Counted from the first letter of the stretch, positions 53,007-63,688 are shown. The stretch: DNA of 64,000 bases from Pseudomonas sp. (GCA_007713455.1 VMRT01000027.1:41548-105547), one strand, 5' to 3'. A program made the numbers and translations. The notes: generated by a model not told the origin, from the letters alone.

Positions 53007-55319
53007 ATGACTAAATCTCGCTCCCCCCGTACACGCTCCAGACGCCGCTCCGCTGGCGCTCGCCCCTGGTTGGGCTGGGCGGTCAAACTGTCCATTGTCG
53101 GCCTGGTGATCCTGGCCGGTTTCGCCATTTATCTCGATGCCGTGGTGCAGGAGAAATTCTCCGGCAAACGCTGGACGGTTCCGGCCAAGGTCTATGCACG
53201 ACCGCTGGAGTTGTTCGTCGGGCAGAAGCTCGATAAGACCGATTTTCTCGCCGAGCTGGATGCGTTGGGCTATCGCCGCGAAAAGGCTGTCAGCGGTCCG
53301 GGTGGCGCGTCGGTGGCTGGTAATGACATCGAACTGCACACCCGCGGCTTCCAGTTTTACGAAGGTGCCGAACAGTCGCAGCGGCTGCGAGTGCGCTTCT
53401 CTGGCGATTTCGTCGCCGGCCTCAGCGCTGCCAATGGCGGCTCGCTGCCGGTAGCGCGGCTGGAGCCGGTGTTGATCGGTGGGCTGTACCCCGCGCACAA
53501 CGAGGATCGCATCCTGATCAAGCTCGATCAGGTGCCGCCGTATCTGGTGGAAACGCTGGTCGCCGTGGAGGATCGGGAGTTCTTCAATCACTTCGGTGTA
53601 TCGCCCAAGTCCATTGCCCGCGCTGTCTGGGTCAACCTGACTGCAGGCCAGGTTCGCCAAGGGGGCAGTACGCTGACCCAGCAGCTGGTGAAGAACTTCT
53701 ACCTGACCAACGAGCGCAGCCTTAGCCGTAAGGCCACCGAGGCGATGATGGCGGTGCTGCTGGAGCTGCACTACGACAAGGAAGACATTCTCGAAGCCTA
53801 CCTGAACGAAGTGTTTCTCGGTCAGGACGGTCGCCGTGCCATTCACGGCTTCGGTCTGGCGAGCCAGTACTTCTTCGGCCAGCCGCTGGCCGAGTTGAAG
53901 TTGCCGCAGGTGGCATTGCTGGTCGGCATGGTGAAAGGGCCTACCTACTACAACCCTCGACGCAATCCCGAGCGGGCGTTGGAGCGGCGCAACCTGGTTC
54001 TCGACCTGCTCGCCGAGCAGCAGGCGGTCAGCGCCGAGGACATAGCAAAAGCCAAGCAGGCACCGCTGGGCGTGACCCAGCGTGGCAGCATGGCCGACAG
54101 CTCCTATCCGGCCTTCCTCGACCTGGTCAAGCGTCAGCTGCGTGAGGACTATCGGGACGAGGACCTCACCGAAGAAGGTCTGCGTGTCTTCACCAGTTTC
54201 GATCCGGTGATCCAGCTCAAGGCCGAGCAGGCCATGAGCGAAACCCTCAAGCGTCTCGGCAAGAGCACCGAAGGCGTCGAAGGCGCAATGATCGTGACCA
54301 ATCCTGAGACCGGTGAAATTCAGGCCCTGCTCGGTGGTCGCCAGCCGGGTTTCGCGGGGTTCAATCGCGCGCTCGATGCGTCACGGCCGATCGGCTCGCT
54401 GATCAAGCCGGCCATCTACCTGGCTGCGCTGGAAAAGCCCAGCCAGTACACGCTGACCAGTCTGCTCGAAGACGAGCCCTTCTCGGTCAAGGGCGCCGAT
54501 GGACAGATCTGGAAGCCGCAGAACTATGGGCGTCAGGCTTATGGCACGGTTTACCTGTATCAGGCACTTGCCAATTCCTACAACCTGTCCACGGCGCGGC
54601 TCGGGCTCGACCTGGGCGTGCCGAATGTACTGAAGACGCTTGAGCGGCTGGGTGCATCGCCACAGTGGCCAGCGTATCCGTCGATGCTGCTCGGAGCGGG
54701 CGGTTTGCGGCCGATCGAAGTTGCCGATATGTATCAGACCCTGGCCAACGGTGGCTTTAACACTCCGTTGCGTGGCATTCGCAGCGTGCTGACCGCGGAC
54801 GGTGAGCCACTCAAGCGCTATCCGTTCCAGATTCAGCAGCGTTTCGATCCTGGCGCGATCTACCTGACCCAGTACGCCATGCAGCGCGCCATGAGCGAGG
54901 GGACCGGACGATCTGCCTACAACCGCCTGCCGCGGTCGCTTAACTTGGCTGGCAAGACCGGTACCACCAACGACTCGCGAGACAGCTGGTTCGCAGGCTT
55001 CAGCCAGGATCTGCTGGCAGTGGTCTGGTTGGGTCGTGATGACAATGGCAAAACTTCGCTGACTGGGGCGACCGGCGCGCTGCAGGTGTGGAGCGATTTC
55101 ATGCGGCGGGCCGATCCGCTGCCTCTGCAGATGCCAGTGCCGGACAACGTGACATATACCTGGGTGGACGCGCGAAGCGGCCTGGGTACGGATGAGCGTT
55201 GCCCCGATGCGGTGCAGATGCCCTATATTCGCGGCAGCGAACCGGCCCCCGGACCTGGCTGCGGCATTCAGGCGCCGGCGGAGTCGGTCATGGATTGGGT
55301 GCGTGGCTGGTTGGAGTAA
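53007..55319 (+). CDS. mrcB: Penicillin-binding protein 1B
   Basis: A 770-residue bifunctional peptidoglycan synthase. It has a basic cytoplasmic tail, one membrane helix (about 27-48), a UB2H-like region (about 60-155), a glycosyltransferase domain with catalytic Glu188 in VAVEDREFFNHFGV, GGSTLTQQLVKNFYL and the family segments to about 330, and a transpeptidase domain with Ser464-x-x-Lys467 (GSLIK), SYN in ANSYNLSTARLG and KTG in LAGKTGTTNDSRDSW. Its activator gene lpoP follows 51 bases downstream. The start lacks a Shine-Dalgarno sequence and sits right after TATAAT. Confidence 0.95.
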   Translation: MTKSRSPRTRSRRRSAGARPWLGWAVKLSIVGLVILAGFAIYLDAVVQEKFSGKRWTVPAKVYARPLELFVGQKLDKTDFLAELDALGYRREKAVSGPGGASVAGNDIELHTRGFQFYEGAEQSQRLRVRFSGDFVAGLSAANGGSLPVARLEPVLIGGLYPAHNEDRILIKLDQVPPYLVETLVAVEDREFFNHFGVSPKSIARAVWVNLTAGQVRQGGSTLTQQLVKNFYLTNERSLSRKATEAMMAVLLELHYDKEDILEAYLNEVFLGQDGRRAIHGFGLASQYFFGQPLAELKLPQVALLVGMVKGPTYYNPRRNPERALERRNLVLDLLAEQQAVSAEDIAKAKQAPLGVTQRGSMADSSYPAFLDLVKRQLREDYRDEDLTEEGLRVFTSFDPVIQLKAEQAMSETLKRLGKSTEGVEGAMIVTNPETGEIQALLGGRQPGFAGFNRALDASRPIGSLIKPAIYLAALEKPSQYTLTSLLEDEPFSVKGADGQIWKPQNYGRQAYGTVYLYQALANSYNLSTARLGLDLGVPNVLKTLERLGASPQWPAYPSMLLGAGGLRPIEVADMYQTLANGGFNTPLRGIRSVLTADGEPLKRYPFQIQQRFDPGAIYLTQYAMQRAMSEGTGRSAYNRLPRSLNLAGKTGTTNDSRDSWFAGFSQDLLAVVWLGRDDNGKTSLTGATGALQVWSDFMRRADPLPLQMPVPDNVTYTWVDARSGLGTDERCPDAVQMPYIRGSEPAPGPGCGIQAPAESVMDWVRGWLE

Positions 55320-55370
55320 CTGCCGCAGAGGTCGCGTGCTTCGTGGTTCTACGTTGAGAGGTCTGAATTG

Positions 55371-56099
55371 GTGAACAAGCAGTGGATGGCCGTTGTTGCA
55401 GCGGTGACGCTGGTACAGGGGTGCGCGACGGTGGATCGTGGTTCGATCCCCGTGGTGGACTCAGGCGCTCCCGTTTCCGAGGAGGTGGCGGCTCGCCAGG
55501 GATACCGCGCGCCAGCCGCGGTCGCGACGCCAAGGCAGCAGCAGGAGGATTCTGGGGTGGTGGTGATGGTGCCGCAAGGCAGCTCTGCACCGCTTGAGAC
55601 GTTCGCCGCGCCGGATGCACCCTTTGCCGGGTCGAGTGGAACGATAGGCGGAGATCAGCCTGCGTGGCAGCCGGCACCGTCAATCTCGGCGCCGGCCAGC
55701 ACGCAGCAGCAACCGAGCATGCCCACCGGTATCCCGTCCTCCGGCAGCAGCAGCGGCCTGGCCGCCGACGAGCAGCTGGATGGCCCGGTGCTCGCGCTGT
55801 TGACTACGGCTCAACAGCAGCAGGGCGGTGGTGACCTGAATGGTGCGGCTTCCAGTCTCGAACGTGCGCAGCGTATTGCGCCGCGCGAGCCGCAGGTCCT
55901 TTATCGTCTGGCCCAGGTCCGGTTGGCGCAGGGGGATGCCACTCAGGCGGAACAGCTGTCGCGCCGCGCATTGAGCTATGCCAGCGGGCGTCCGGCGCTG
56001 CAGGCCAGCCTCTGGGAGTTGATTGCGCAGGCACGTGAGCGGCGGGGCGACAGTGCCGGTGCCGCGCAGGCTCGTGAACGAGCCAAGGTCAATCTATGA
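55371..56099 (+). CDS. lpoP: TPR lipoprotein LpoP, activator of PBP1b
   Basis: A 242-residue outer-membrane lipoprotein. The signal MNKQWMAVVAAVTLVQGC ends in lipobox VQGC; then a long proline/serine/glutamine-rich linker (about 40-130) spans the periplasm, and a TPR-like domain follows (VLALLTTAQQQQGGGDLNGAASSLERAQRIAPREPQVLYRLAQVRLAQGDATQAEQL as helix pairs). In P. aeruginosa the matching gene after ponB is LpoP, needed for PBP1b function in vivo. GTG 55371 follows GAGAGG; TTG 55368 is an alternative. It overlaps the next gene by ATGA. Confidence 0.85.
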   Translation: MNKQWMAVVAAVTLVQGCATVDRGSIPVVDSGAPVSEEVAARQGYRAPAAVATPRQQQEDSGVVVMVPQGSSAPLETFAAPDAPFAGSSGTIGGDQPAWQPAPSISAPASTQQQPSMPTGIPSSGSSSGLAADEQLDGPVLALLTTAQQQQGGGDLNGAASSLERAQRIAPREPQVLYRLAQVRLAQGDATQAEQLSRRALSYASGRPALQASLWELIAQARERRGDSAGAAQARERAKVNL

Positions 56100-56425
56100 T
56101 GGATCCGCGCCTTCCGGCAGTCGCGCAGCAGCTGCTTTTGATCGAGCGCGAGCTGCGCACGCTTGACATGTGGAGCGTCGAACCGCCGGTGCCGGAGGCT
56201 CTGGCCAGCGTCGAGCCGTTTTGCGTGGATACGCTGCGCTTCGAGCAATGGCTGCAGTGGATATTCCTGCCGCGGATGAAGGCGATTGTCGAGGCGGATC
56301 ATCCTCTGCCGCAGGCGTCGGGCATCTGTGCGATGGCAGAGTTGGTCTATCGGGAGGCGCGGGTAGTCAGTCTGCTCGAGGCACTGCGTGCTTTCGATGC
56401 GTTGATCGAGGCGCCTTCGCGCTGA
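56096..56425 (+). CDS. YqcC family protein
   Basis: A 109-residue YqcC-family protein, helical and soluble: VAQQLLLIERELRTLDMW, then FCVDTLRFEQWLQWIFLPRMKAIVEADHPLP, the conserved WLQWIFLPRM core, and a C-terminal helix. In E. coli the relative is associated with truC; here it is coupled to lpoP by an ATGA overlap. Function unknown. Confidence 0.88.
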   Translation: MMDPRLPAVAQQLLLIERELRTLDMWSVEPPVPEALASVEPFCVDTLRFEQWLQWIFLPRMKAIVEADHPLPQASGICAMAELVYREARVVSLLEALRAFDALIEAPSR

Positions 56426-56467
56426 GCGGCTTGGCGCGCCGCCAGCGCAATACCTGAAGATGCGGTA

Positions 56468-56899
56468 TCAGTTGCAGTTTTCGGCGATCTTGTCGCGTGT
56501 TTCTGCGATCCTTGCCTGCCGCTCCTCTTCGGTGATTCGCCGGGTTTCACCCTTCTCTTCGACACGTACCCGCGGATTGTTCTGCAGTTGCGCGAGGTTG
56601 GTGCGCATCGTCTCGCAATAGCGCTTGCGTTCGGCCTCTTGCTCGGCGACCTGGCGCTTCACTTTGCGATCGATGCTCTGCTGGTCGACCTCGGTTTCGT
56701 TCTCGACGACGGGGGCTGGCATCGTGGTCGATTTTGCCGGCGCGGTAACGGTGTTGACGGTTTCCACCTGCTGCCCTTGCGGCGGTTGCGCGCCGAAGTG
56801 CGTGACCCCCTGGGCGTCTACCCACTTGTATACCTGGGCGGCCATGACGTTGCCGCAAAGCGCCAGTACCAAGCCGCCCGCAAGAAACATGAATCGCAT
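56468..56899 (-). CDS. DUF4124 secreted protein
   Basis: A 143-residue protein with signal peptide (FLAGGLVLALCGNVMA), then a DUF4124 domain (AQVYKWVDAQGVTHFGAQPPQG) and a charged coiled-coil tail with many Arg/Glu (VAEQEAERKRYCETM, EERQARIAETRDKI). Such proteins are common in Pseudomonas envelopes; no function is known. It is divergent from ilvI. Confidence 0.85.
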   Translation of the reverse strand: MRFMFLAGGLVLALCGNVMAAQVYKWVDAQGVTHFGAQPPQGQQVETVNTVTAPAKSTTMPAPVVENETEVDQQSIDRKVKRQVAEQEAERKRYCETMRTNLAQLQNNPRVRVEEKGETRRITEEERQARIAETRDKIAENCN

Positions 56900-57306
56900 G
56901 TCGTTACCTTCATTGGAATCGGAAACCGACAGTCACTATACCCAAAAGCTGGAGCGCCGCTTCTGCACCCTGTCACAGCTCAACGCTCCCCAAACACAAC
57001 GGCGAGCTTGACTTGCTGGTGCTGAATCCGAACAATTCGAGGCTTGCTGTCCTGAGTCGCCTCGCCGCAAGCGATACCGGCTCAGTCTAGACAGACATGA
57101 GGTGCTACCCGCGCCGACCTGCATCACCCGCAACGCGTTACCTCGCGCTGGGTGGAGAGCCCGCGACACCAGGGTCTCTTCCAATACTGGCTCAGTCAGT
57201 GGCTGACGTAGTCGGCGACCACCGTCGCTCATGCCCTGCTAGCAGTAAACCTATTTCTGGCGGCTCCGACTTGGAATCGCTATCTGGCGTTTCAGAGGTG
57301 AACAAC
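56900..57306. other. Intergenic region DUF4124-ilvI (407 bp)
   Basis: Divergent control region. On the plus strand a possible promoter is at 57008-57036; the leader of about 260 bases before ilvI is unusual. An in-frame ATG at 57097 would extend IlvI by 70 residues of sequence unlike the family and is not believed. No Leu/Val/Ile-rich leader peptide was found. Confidence 0.45.
57008..57036 (+). promoter_or_regulatory. Possible ilvI promoter
   Basis: TTGACT (57008-57013), 17-base spacer, AACAAT (57031-57036). The -10 is only a fair match. Confidence 0.35.
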
Positions 57307-59031
57307 GTGGAACTCTTATCCGGCGCTGAAATGGTCGTCCGCTCCCTGCGTGACGAAGGCGTTAAGTACATCTACGGGTACCCGGGCGGTGCCGTCCTGC
57401 ATATCTACGATGCGCTTTTCAAGGAAAAGGCCATCGAACATATCCTGGTTCGTCACGAGCAGGCCGCCACGCACATGGCTGATGGCTATGCGCGCGCGAC
57501 CGGCAAGGCCGGCGTGGTGCTGGTGACATCCGGACCAGGGGCGACCAACGCCATCACCGGTATCGCCACCGCCTTCATGGACTCGATCCCGATGGTGGTC
57601 ATCTCCGGTCAGGTGCCGAGCAACATGGTCGGCACCGATGCCTTCCAGGAAACCGACATGATCGGTATCTCCCGGCCCATCGTGAAACACAGCTTCATGA
57701 TCAAGCATCCTTCGGAAATCCCCGAAGTGATGAAAAAGGCGTTCTATCTCGCCGAATCCGGGCGTCCAGGGCCGGTTGTCATCGACATTCCGAAGGACAT
57801 GACCAACCCGGCCGAGAAGTTCGAGTACGTCTATCCGAAGAAGGCCAAGCTGCGTTCGTACAGCCCGGCCGTGCGTGGGCATTCGGGCCAGATTCGCAAA
57901 GCGGCGGAACTGCTGCTAGGAGCCAAGCGACCCATCATCTACGCCGGTGGCGGCGTGATCCTGGGCAAGGCCTCGGCGCAACTGACCGAGCTGGCGAAGA
58001 TGCTCAACCTGCCGGTGACCAACACCTTGATGGGCCTGGGTTGCTATCCGGGCGGTGACCGCCAGTTCGTCGGCATGCTCGGCATGCACGGCAGTTACAC
58101 CGCCAACCTGGCCATGCACCATTCCGACGTGATCCTGGCGGTCGGTGCGCGCTTCGATGACCGCGTCATCAATGGTGCTGCGAAATTCTGCCCGAACGCC
58201 AAGATCATCCATATCGACATCGACCCGGCGTCCATCTCCAAGACCATCAAGGCCGACATTCCGATCGTCGGTCCGGTCGACAGTGTGCTGACCGAGATGG
58301 TCGCCATCGTCAAGGAAATCGGTCAGACGCCGAATGCCGAGACGGTCGCCAGCTGGTGGAAACAGATCGACGAGTGGCGCGGCAACCGTGGCCTGTTCCC
58401 CTACGACAAGGGCGATGGTTCGATCATCAAGCCTCAGGCCGCCATCGAGGTCCTTTGCGAAGTGACCAAGGGTGATGCCTATGTAGCCTCGGACGTCGGT
58501 CAACATCAGATGTTCGCCTGCCAGTATTACAAGTTCGACAAGCCCAACCGATGGCTCAACTCGGGCGGCCTCGGCACCATGGGCTTTGGTCTGCCTGCAG
58601 CCATGGGCGTGAAGCTGAACTTCCCCGAAGCCGATGTCGCGGTGGTGACGGGTGAGGGCAGCATCCAGATGAACATCCAGGAGCTGTCCACCTGCCTGCA
58701 GTACGACCTGCCGGTGAAGATCATCAACCTCAACAACGGTGCGCTGGGAATGGTTCGCCAGTGGCAGGACATGGTGTACAACAGCCGCTATTCGCACTCC
58801 TACATGGAGTCGCTGCCTGACTTCGTCAAGCTGGCCGAGGCTTATGGTCACGTCGGAATGCGCATCACCGACCTCAAGGACCTCAAGCCAATGATGGAAG
58901 AGGCGTTCGCCATGAAGGATCGCCTGGTCTTCCTGGATATCGCTGTCGATACCGCCGAGCACGTCTATCCGATGCAGATCAAAGACGGTGCAATGCGCGA
59001 TATGTGGCTGAGCAAGACGGAGCGGACCTGA
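57307..59031 (+). CDS. ilvI: Acetolactate synthase large subunit
   Basis: A 574-residue ThDP/FAD enzyme forming acetolactate and acetohydroxybutyrate. N-terminal ThDP-binding segment [15 protein letters not shown] with the catalytic Glu in [19 protein letters not shown]/middle domain with [16 protein letters not shown] and [10 protein letters not shown], and the C-terminal ThDP motif [18 protein letters not shown] ... NLNNG. GTG 57307 (MELLSGAEM) follows AGAGG by eight bases and gives the normal Pseudomonas length. It is two bases from the small-subunit gene. Confidence 0.96.
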   Translation: MELLSGAEMVVRSLRDEGVKYIYGYPGGAVLHIYDALFKEKAIEHILVRHEQAATHMADGYARATGKAGVVLVTSGPGATNAITGIATAFMDSIPMVVISGQVPSNMVGTDAFQETDMIGISRPIVKHSFMIKHPSEIPEVMKKAFYLAESGRPGPVVIDIPKDMTNPAEKFEYVYPKKAKLRSYSPAVRGHSGQIRKAAELLLGAKRPIIYAGGGVILGKASAQLTELAKMLNLPVTNTLMGLGCYPGGDRQFVGMLGMHGSYTANLAMHHSDVILAVGARFDDRVINGAAKFCPNAKIIHIDIDPASISKTIKADIPIVGPVDSVLTEMVAIVKEIGQTPNAETVASWWKQIDEWRGNRGLFPYDKGDGSIIKPQAAIEVLCEVTKGDAYVASDVGQHQMFACQYYKFDKPNRWLNSGGLGTMGFGLPAAMGVKLNFPEADVAVVTGEGSIQMNIQELSTCLQYDLPVKIINLNNGALGMVRQWQDMVYNSRYSHSYMESLPDFVKLAEAYGHVGMRITDLKDLKPMMEEAFAMKDRLVFLDIAVDTAEHVYPMQIKDGAMRDMWLSKTERT

Positions 59032-59033
59032 TC

Positions 59034-59525
59034 ATGAGACACATCATTTCCCTGCTGATGGAAAACGAACCGGGTGCATTGTCTCGTGTGGTCGGCCTGT
59101 TTTCGCAACGCAACTACAACATCGAAAGCCTCACCGTGGCGCCGACCGAGGATCCGACCCTGTCGCGTCTGACGCTGACCACGGTAGGCCACGAGGAGGT
59201 GATCGAACAGATCACCAAGAACCTCAACAAGCTGGTTGAGGTGGTCAAGCTGGTAGACCTGTCGGAAAGCGCCCATATCGAGCGTGAACTGATGCTCATC
59301 AAGGTCAAGGCCACCGGCGCCCAGCGTGCCGAGGTTAAGCGCACCACCGATATCTTCCGCGGGCAGATTGTCGACGTGACCACCAGCGTCTATACGATTC
59401 AGCTCGCCGGAACCAGTGACAAGCTGGACAGTTTCATTCAGGCCGTGGGCACCGCTTCGATCCTGGAAGTTGTGCGCAGTGGCGTCACCGGGATTTCTCG
59501 CGGTGACAAAGTACTGAGTATCTAA
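59034..59525 (+). CDS. ilvH: Acetolactate synthase small (regulatory) subunit
   Basis: A 163-residue ACT-domain protein: MRHIISLLMENEPGALSRVVGLFSQRNYNIESLTV is the valine-binding ACT motif, followed by the C-terminal half (VKATGAQRAEVKRTTDIFRGQIVDVT). It stabilises the large subunit and confers valine inhibition. The ATG is two bases after the ilvI stop. Confidence 0.96.
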   Translation: MRHIISLLMENEPGALSRVVGLFSQRNYNIESLTVAPTEDPTLSRLTLTTVGHEEVIEQITKNLNKLVEVVKLVDLSESAHIERELMLIKVKATGAQRAEVKRTTDIFRGQIVDVTTSVYTIQLAGTSDKLDSFIQAVGTASILEVVRSGVTGISRGDKVLSI

Positions 59526-59598
59526 CGGCTGTCGGACACGCGTCTCGGCACTCAACTACGTTTTATCGAATGGCCCACGAGGCCGGCAACAGGGGTAA

Positions 59599-60618
<1,020 letters not shown>

Positions 60619-60633
60619 TCCTTCTCCTGCTCA

Positions 60634-60662
60634 ACAAAACGCGGCTTCGGCCGCGTTTTTTC
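60634..60662 (+). terminator. Terminator of ilvC
   Basis: AAAACGCGGC-TTC-GGCCGCGTTTTTT hairpin with a T run 18 bases beyond the stop. Confidence 0.92.
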
Positions 60663-60771
60663 GTTCTGTCTGCCTGGCTTCTGGTATAAATCGCGGGTTT
60701 GGCCAGGCTGAACCGCAGGTCCATCGGCCTGGTCGAAATCTATCCGTACCTGTTGTAGAAGGTGAATGCGC

Positions 60772-61611
60772 ATGAGTGGACAACCCGAAGAGCCAAACAA
60801 GCCAGTCGAGCCAGAGAGCATTCTGCCGATCGACGAGCATGTCGAGGAAATCCAGGAGCCTGACGGCCGCAAGGTGCGCCATCGTGGCATTTACCTGCTG
60901 CCCAACCTGTTCACCACCGCCAATCTGTTTGCCGGATTCTTTTCGATCATTACGGCCATTAACGGAAACTTCTATGTAGCCGCGGCCACGGTGTTTGTCG
61001 CGATGGTGCTCGATGGGCTGGATGGCCGCGTGGCGCGTTTGACCAATACTCAAAGCGCTTTTGGTGCCGAGTACGATTCGCTGTCTGACATGGTAGCGTT
61101 TGGTCTGGCGCCAGCGGTGCTGGCGTACGAGTGGGCTTTGTCCGAGCTGGGCAATGTCGGCCTTACCGTTGCGTTCATTTATGTCGCATGCGCCGCGCTG
61201 CGCTTGGCTCGTTTCAATACGCAGATTGGCAAGGTGGACAAGCGCTGGTTCATCGGTCTCGCCAGTCCGGCCGCAGCGGGTGTCGTAGCCGGTTGGGTGT
61301 GGGCCGTTTGGGCGCTGGATGATGTCGGCATCCGTGGGGGCGATCTGCCGCTGGTACTGGTCATGCTGTTCGCGCTGATGGTCGCTGCTGCCGGTCTATT
61401 GATGGTGAGCAATATCAAGTACTACAGCTTCAAGGATCTGGATCTGAAGGGGCGCGTTCCCTTTGTCGCCATTCTTGTAGTGGTACTGGTGTTCGCCGTT
61501 GTGTTTAGTGATCCGCCGCGTATTCTGCTTTTGATCTTCCTGGCGTATGCGGTTTCCGGTCCCGTGCAGTACCTGATGCAGGTGCGCCGTCGCAAACGTG
61601 TCGAGGGTTGA
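60772..61611 (+). CDS. pssA: CDP-diacylglycerol-serine O-phosphatidyltransferase
   Basis: A 279-residue integral membrane enzyme for phosphatidylserine. The first 45 residues are hydrophilic, then YLLPNLFTTANLFAGFFSI starts the membrane domain. The CDP-alcohol motif is DGLDGRVAR...G...D...D in LDGLDGRVARLTNTQSAFG-AEYDSLSDMVAFGLAPA. About eight helices follow. It is the Bacillus-type (type II) integral enzyme, unlike E. coli Pss. ATG 60772 follows AGAAGG; ATG 60766 is two codons upstream. Confidence 0.94.
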   Translation: MSGQPEEPNKPVEPESILPIDEHVEEIQEPDGRKVRHRGIYLLPNLFTTANLFAGFFSIITAINGNFYVAAATVFVAMVLDGLDGRVARLTNTQSAFGAEYDSLSDMVAFGLAPAVLAYEWALSELGNVGLTVAFIYVACAALRLARFNTQIGKVDKRWFIGLASPAAAGVVAGWVWAVWALDDVGIRGGDLPLVLVMLFALMVAAAGLLMVSNIKYYSFKDLDLKGRVPFVAILVVVLVFAVVFSDPPRILLLIFLAYAVSGPVQYLMQVRRRKRVEG

Positions 61612-61665
61612 TTTTCAATCCGGCTGCGCGTATTGTTTCAACGGAGCCAATACGCGGAGCTACCC

Positions 61666-62673
61666 ATGCTTATCAAGATTGCCGCCTCTGGCCAGTGTCG
61701 TGAATCAGAAGTAACACCCGAGGCGGCTTACTTCAGTCGCCGACAGGTGCTCGTTGGAGCGGTGCTCTCCGGTGCCGTGGCCGGAGTGCCTTCTCTCTCC
61801 AGTGCTTCCGAGCGCTACCCGGGTGTTACCCCGCCGCCTGGGCCGAAATGGTTCACTGACAAAATGGCCGAGGCCAGGTGGGAGGCGGTGGTTCCCGAAG
61901 GCGAGGCCATAACGCCTTTTAAAGATGCTAGCCAATACAACAACTTCTACGAGTTCGGCCCTGATAAGGGGGACCCGGCGCGATACGCTTCGGCTTTGAA
62001 GGTCGAGCCTTGGTCGGTCTTGATCGACGGCGAGGTCGACCGGCCCGGGCGCTACGCTCTTGAGGATCTATGTTCGGAAAGTCGGCTCGAGGAACGCATC
62101 TATCGGCTTCGCTGTGTAGAAGCCTGGTCGATGGTCATTCCTTGGCTGGGTTTTCCTCTCGCCGATCTGGTTCGCAAGGTACAGCCGCACTCGTCCGCCA
62201 AGTTCATTCGCTTCGAAACGGCGTACCGGCCGGAGGAAATGCGCGGAACCCGCTCCGGGTTTGGCCTGATCGATTGGCCCTATGTCGAAGGGTTGCGAAT
62301 GGATGAAGCCGTGCACCCGCTGACTTTGCTCGCGGTGGGCATGTATGGTCGTACTTTGCCTAATCAGAATGGGGCGCCGCTGCGTTTGGTTGTTCCGTGG
62401 AAGTACGGTTTCAAAAGCATCAAGTCGATCGTGCGCATCAGTTTCGTACGCGACCAGCCGGCAACGACTTGGCAGTCGATGGCGCCGCAGGAATATGGGT
62501 TCTATGCGAACGTGAATCCGAGGGTATCGCATCCGCGATGGAGCCAAGCCCGTGAGCGCAGGCTTCCTGGAAGTCTATTCAGCCCAAATGTGCGTGATAC
62601 CTTGCCTTTCAATGGGTACGGCGAAGAGGTCGCAGGACTATATAGCTCCATGGATCTCGCCAAGGATTACTGA
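61666..62673 (+). CDS. msrP: Protein-methionine-sulfoxide reductase catalytic subunit MsrP
   Basis: A 335-residue periplasmic molybdoenzyme (formerly YedY) that reduces oxidised methionine residues in the envelope. It has a twin-arginine signal ([18 protein letters not shown], Arg25-Arg26), the sulfite-oxidase fold segments [15 protein letters not shown], the molybdenum ligand Cys150 in [20 protein letters not shown], and [15 protein letters not shown] 61666 is used; the upstream in-frame start would misplace the Tat signal. It overlaps msrQ by one base. Confidence 0.96.
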   Translation: MLIKIAASGQCRESEVTPEAAYFSRRQVLVGAVLSGAVAGVPSLSSASERYPGVTPPPGPKWFTDKMAEARWEAVVPEGEAITPFKDASQYNNFYEFGPDKGDPARYASALKVEPWSVLIDGEVDRPGRYALEDLCSESRLEERIYRLRCVEAWSMVIPWLGFPLADLVRKVQPHSSAKFIRFETAYRPEEMRGTRSGFGLIDWPYVEGLRMDEAVHPLTLLAVGMYGRTLPNQNGAPLRLVVPWKYGFKSIKSIVRISFVRDQPATTWQSMAPQEYGFYANVNPRVSHPRWSQARERRLPGSLFSPNVRDTLPFNGYGEEVAGLYSSMDLAKDY

Positions 62674-63296
62674 TGCGCTACCGATTGTGGCGGATTGCAG
62701 TATTCGCATGTGTTGCGAGTGTGCCGTTGTATTGGCTGTATTTAGCATGGCAGTTGGCTCTGGGGCCTGATCCTGGAAAAGTACTGGTCGATAATCTGGG
62801 GCAGGGAGCTCTGGTCCTGCTGCTTTTGACGCTTTGCATGACGCCCTTGCAGCGGTTGACGGGGTGGGGCGGTTGGCTAGCCACACGGCGTCAGCTTGGG
62901 TTGTGGTGTTTCACCTACGCAGTGTTGCATTTAACGAGCTATCTGTACTTTCTGCTGGGTGGAGAGATCGCGCGTTTGGGCGAAGAGTTGTATGAGCGTC
63001 CGTACATCCTAGTCGGCAGCGTTGGTTTTTTAGGGCTGGCCGTTCTGGCTATGACTTCCTCCCGATGGAGCATGCGCCGTTTAGGAAAGCGCTGGAAGAA
63101 GGTGCATCGCCTGGTTTACATCATCGTCATAGTGGTGCTGTTACATATGCTCTGGGTGGTTCGTGCGGACTCTGCGCGTTGGTTCCTCTATGCCGGCACC
63201 GGTGTAGCTCTACTTCTGCTACGCGTTCCTGTCGTAGCTGCTGCTCTCGATACGCTGCGTGGCATAAGAGGTAAGCCAGGAAGAAAACTGAAATAA
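62673..63296 (+). CDS. msrQ: Heme-binding membrane subunit MsrQ
   Basis: A 207-residue membrane protein with six helices and b-type heme ligands: LGLWCFTYAVLHLTSYLYFLL and WKKVHRLVYIIVIVVLLHMLWVV hold the conserved histidines. It passes quinone-pool electrons to MsrP. TGATG overlap with msrP. Confidence 0.95.
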   Translation: MRYRLWRIAVFACVASVPLYWLYLAWQLALGPDPGKVLVDNLGQGALVLLLLTLCMTPLQRLTGWGGWLATRRQLGLWCFTYAVLHLTSYLYFLLGGEIARLGEELYERPYILVGSVGFLGLAVLAMTSSRWSMRRLGKRWKKVHRLVYIIVIVVLLHMLWVVRADSARWFLYAGTGVALLLLRVPVVAAALDTLRGIRGKPGRKLK

Positions 63297-63300
63297 ACGG

Positions 63301-63328
63301 TTGACGGTAGTTTTCAGGCCCCTATAAT
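63301..63328 (+). promoter_or_regulatory. rRNA promoter P1
   Basis: TTGACG, 16-base spacer, TATAAT, then GCGCACC discriminator; the A-rich end of msrQ precedes it (an UP-element-like stretch). It lies four bases after the msrQ stop. Confidence 0.8.
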
Positions 63329-63397
63329 GCGCACCACTTCCGGCGCAGTCCTCAAGCAAAATCTCTTGTAAATCAAAAGGTTAGCTAAATAAAAGGG

Positions 63398-63425
63398 TTG
63401 CGCGGATGGCGAATTCGAGTAGAAT
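63398..63425 (+). promoter_or_regulatory. rRNA promoter P2
   Basis: TTGCGC, 16-base spacer, TAGAAT, then GCGCCGGG. An A/T-rich tract (AGCTAAATAAAAGGG) sits just upstream. Confidence 0.7.
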
Positions 63426-63503
63426 GCGCCGGGCTGACAGGGTGGCGGTTGAGTCCTGTTGGTGGCTTCGGTCGGGTTGATCGGAAGCAGTTGAAAGAGG
63501 TGG

Positions 63504-63531
63504 TTGACAGCGGTTTTGAACGCTGTATGAT
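63504..63531 (+). promoter_or_regulatory. rRNA promoter P3
   Basis: TTGACA, 16-base spacer, TATGAT, then TCGCCTCCC. Confidence 0.7.
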
Positions 63532-63611
63532 TCGCCTCCCGCTGATGAGAGACGCAAGTTGATCTGAAGCGCAAGCGGTTGAGAAGAAAGAAAAACTTCT
63601 TCAAAAACAGC

Positions 63612-63639
63612 TTGACAGGTAACAAGGCTGCTGTAGAAT
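63612..63639 (+). promoter_or_regulatory. rRNA promoter P4
   Basis: TTGACA, 16-base spacer, TAGAAT, then GCGCGGCC; the A-rich AGAAAGAAAAACTTCTTCAAAAACAG run lies directly upstream. Confidence 0.8.
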
Positions 63640-63676
63640 GCGCGGCCTCGGTTGAGACGAAAGGCTTGATCGAAAC

Positions 63677-63688
63677 GCTCTTTAACAA
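63677..63688 (+). promoter_or_regulatory. boxA antitermination element of the rrn leader
   Basis: GCTCTTTAACAA agrees with the rrn boxA consensus (TGCTCTTTAACA) and lies between the last promoter and 16S, as expected for NusB/NusE-dependent antitermination. Confidence 0.85.

Noticed and set aside
52854..53846. Upstream in-frame extension of the kinase/ATPase gene into mrcB antisense
   Set aside because: Only the part from 52853 resembles protein; the extension is antisense to mrcB.
57097..57306. N-terminal extension of ilvI from ATG 57097
   Set aside because: IlvI relatives start at MELLSGAEM and a ribosome-binding site precedes GTG 57307.
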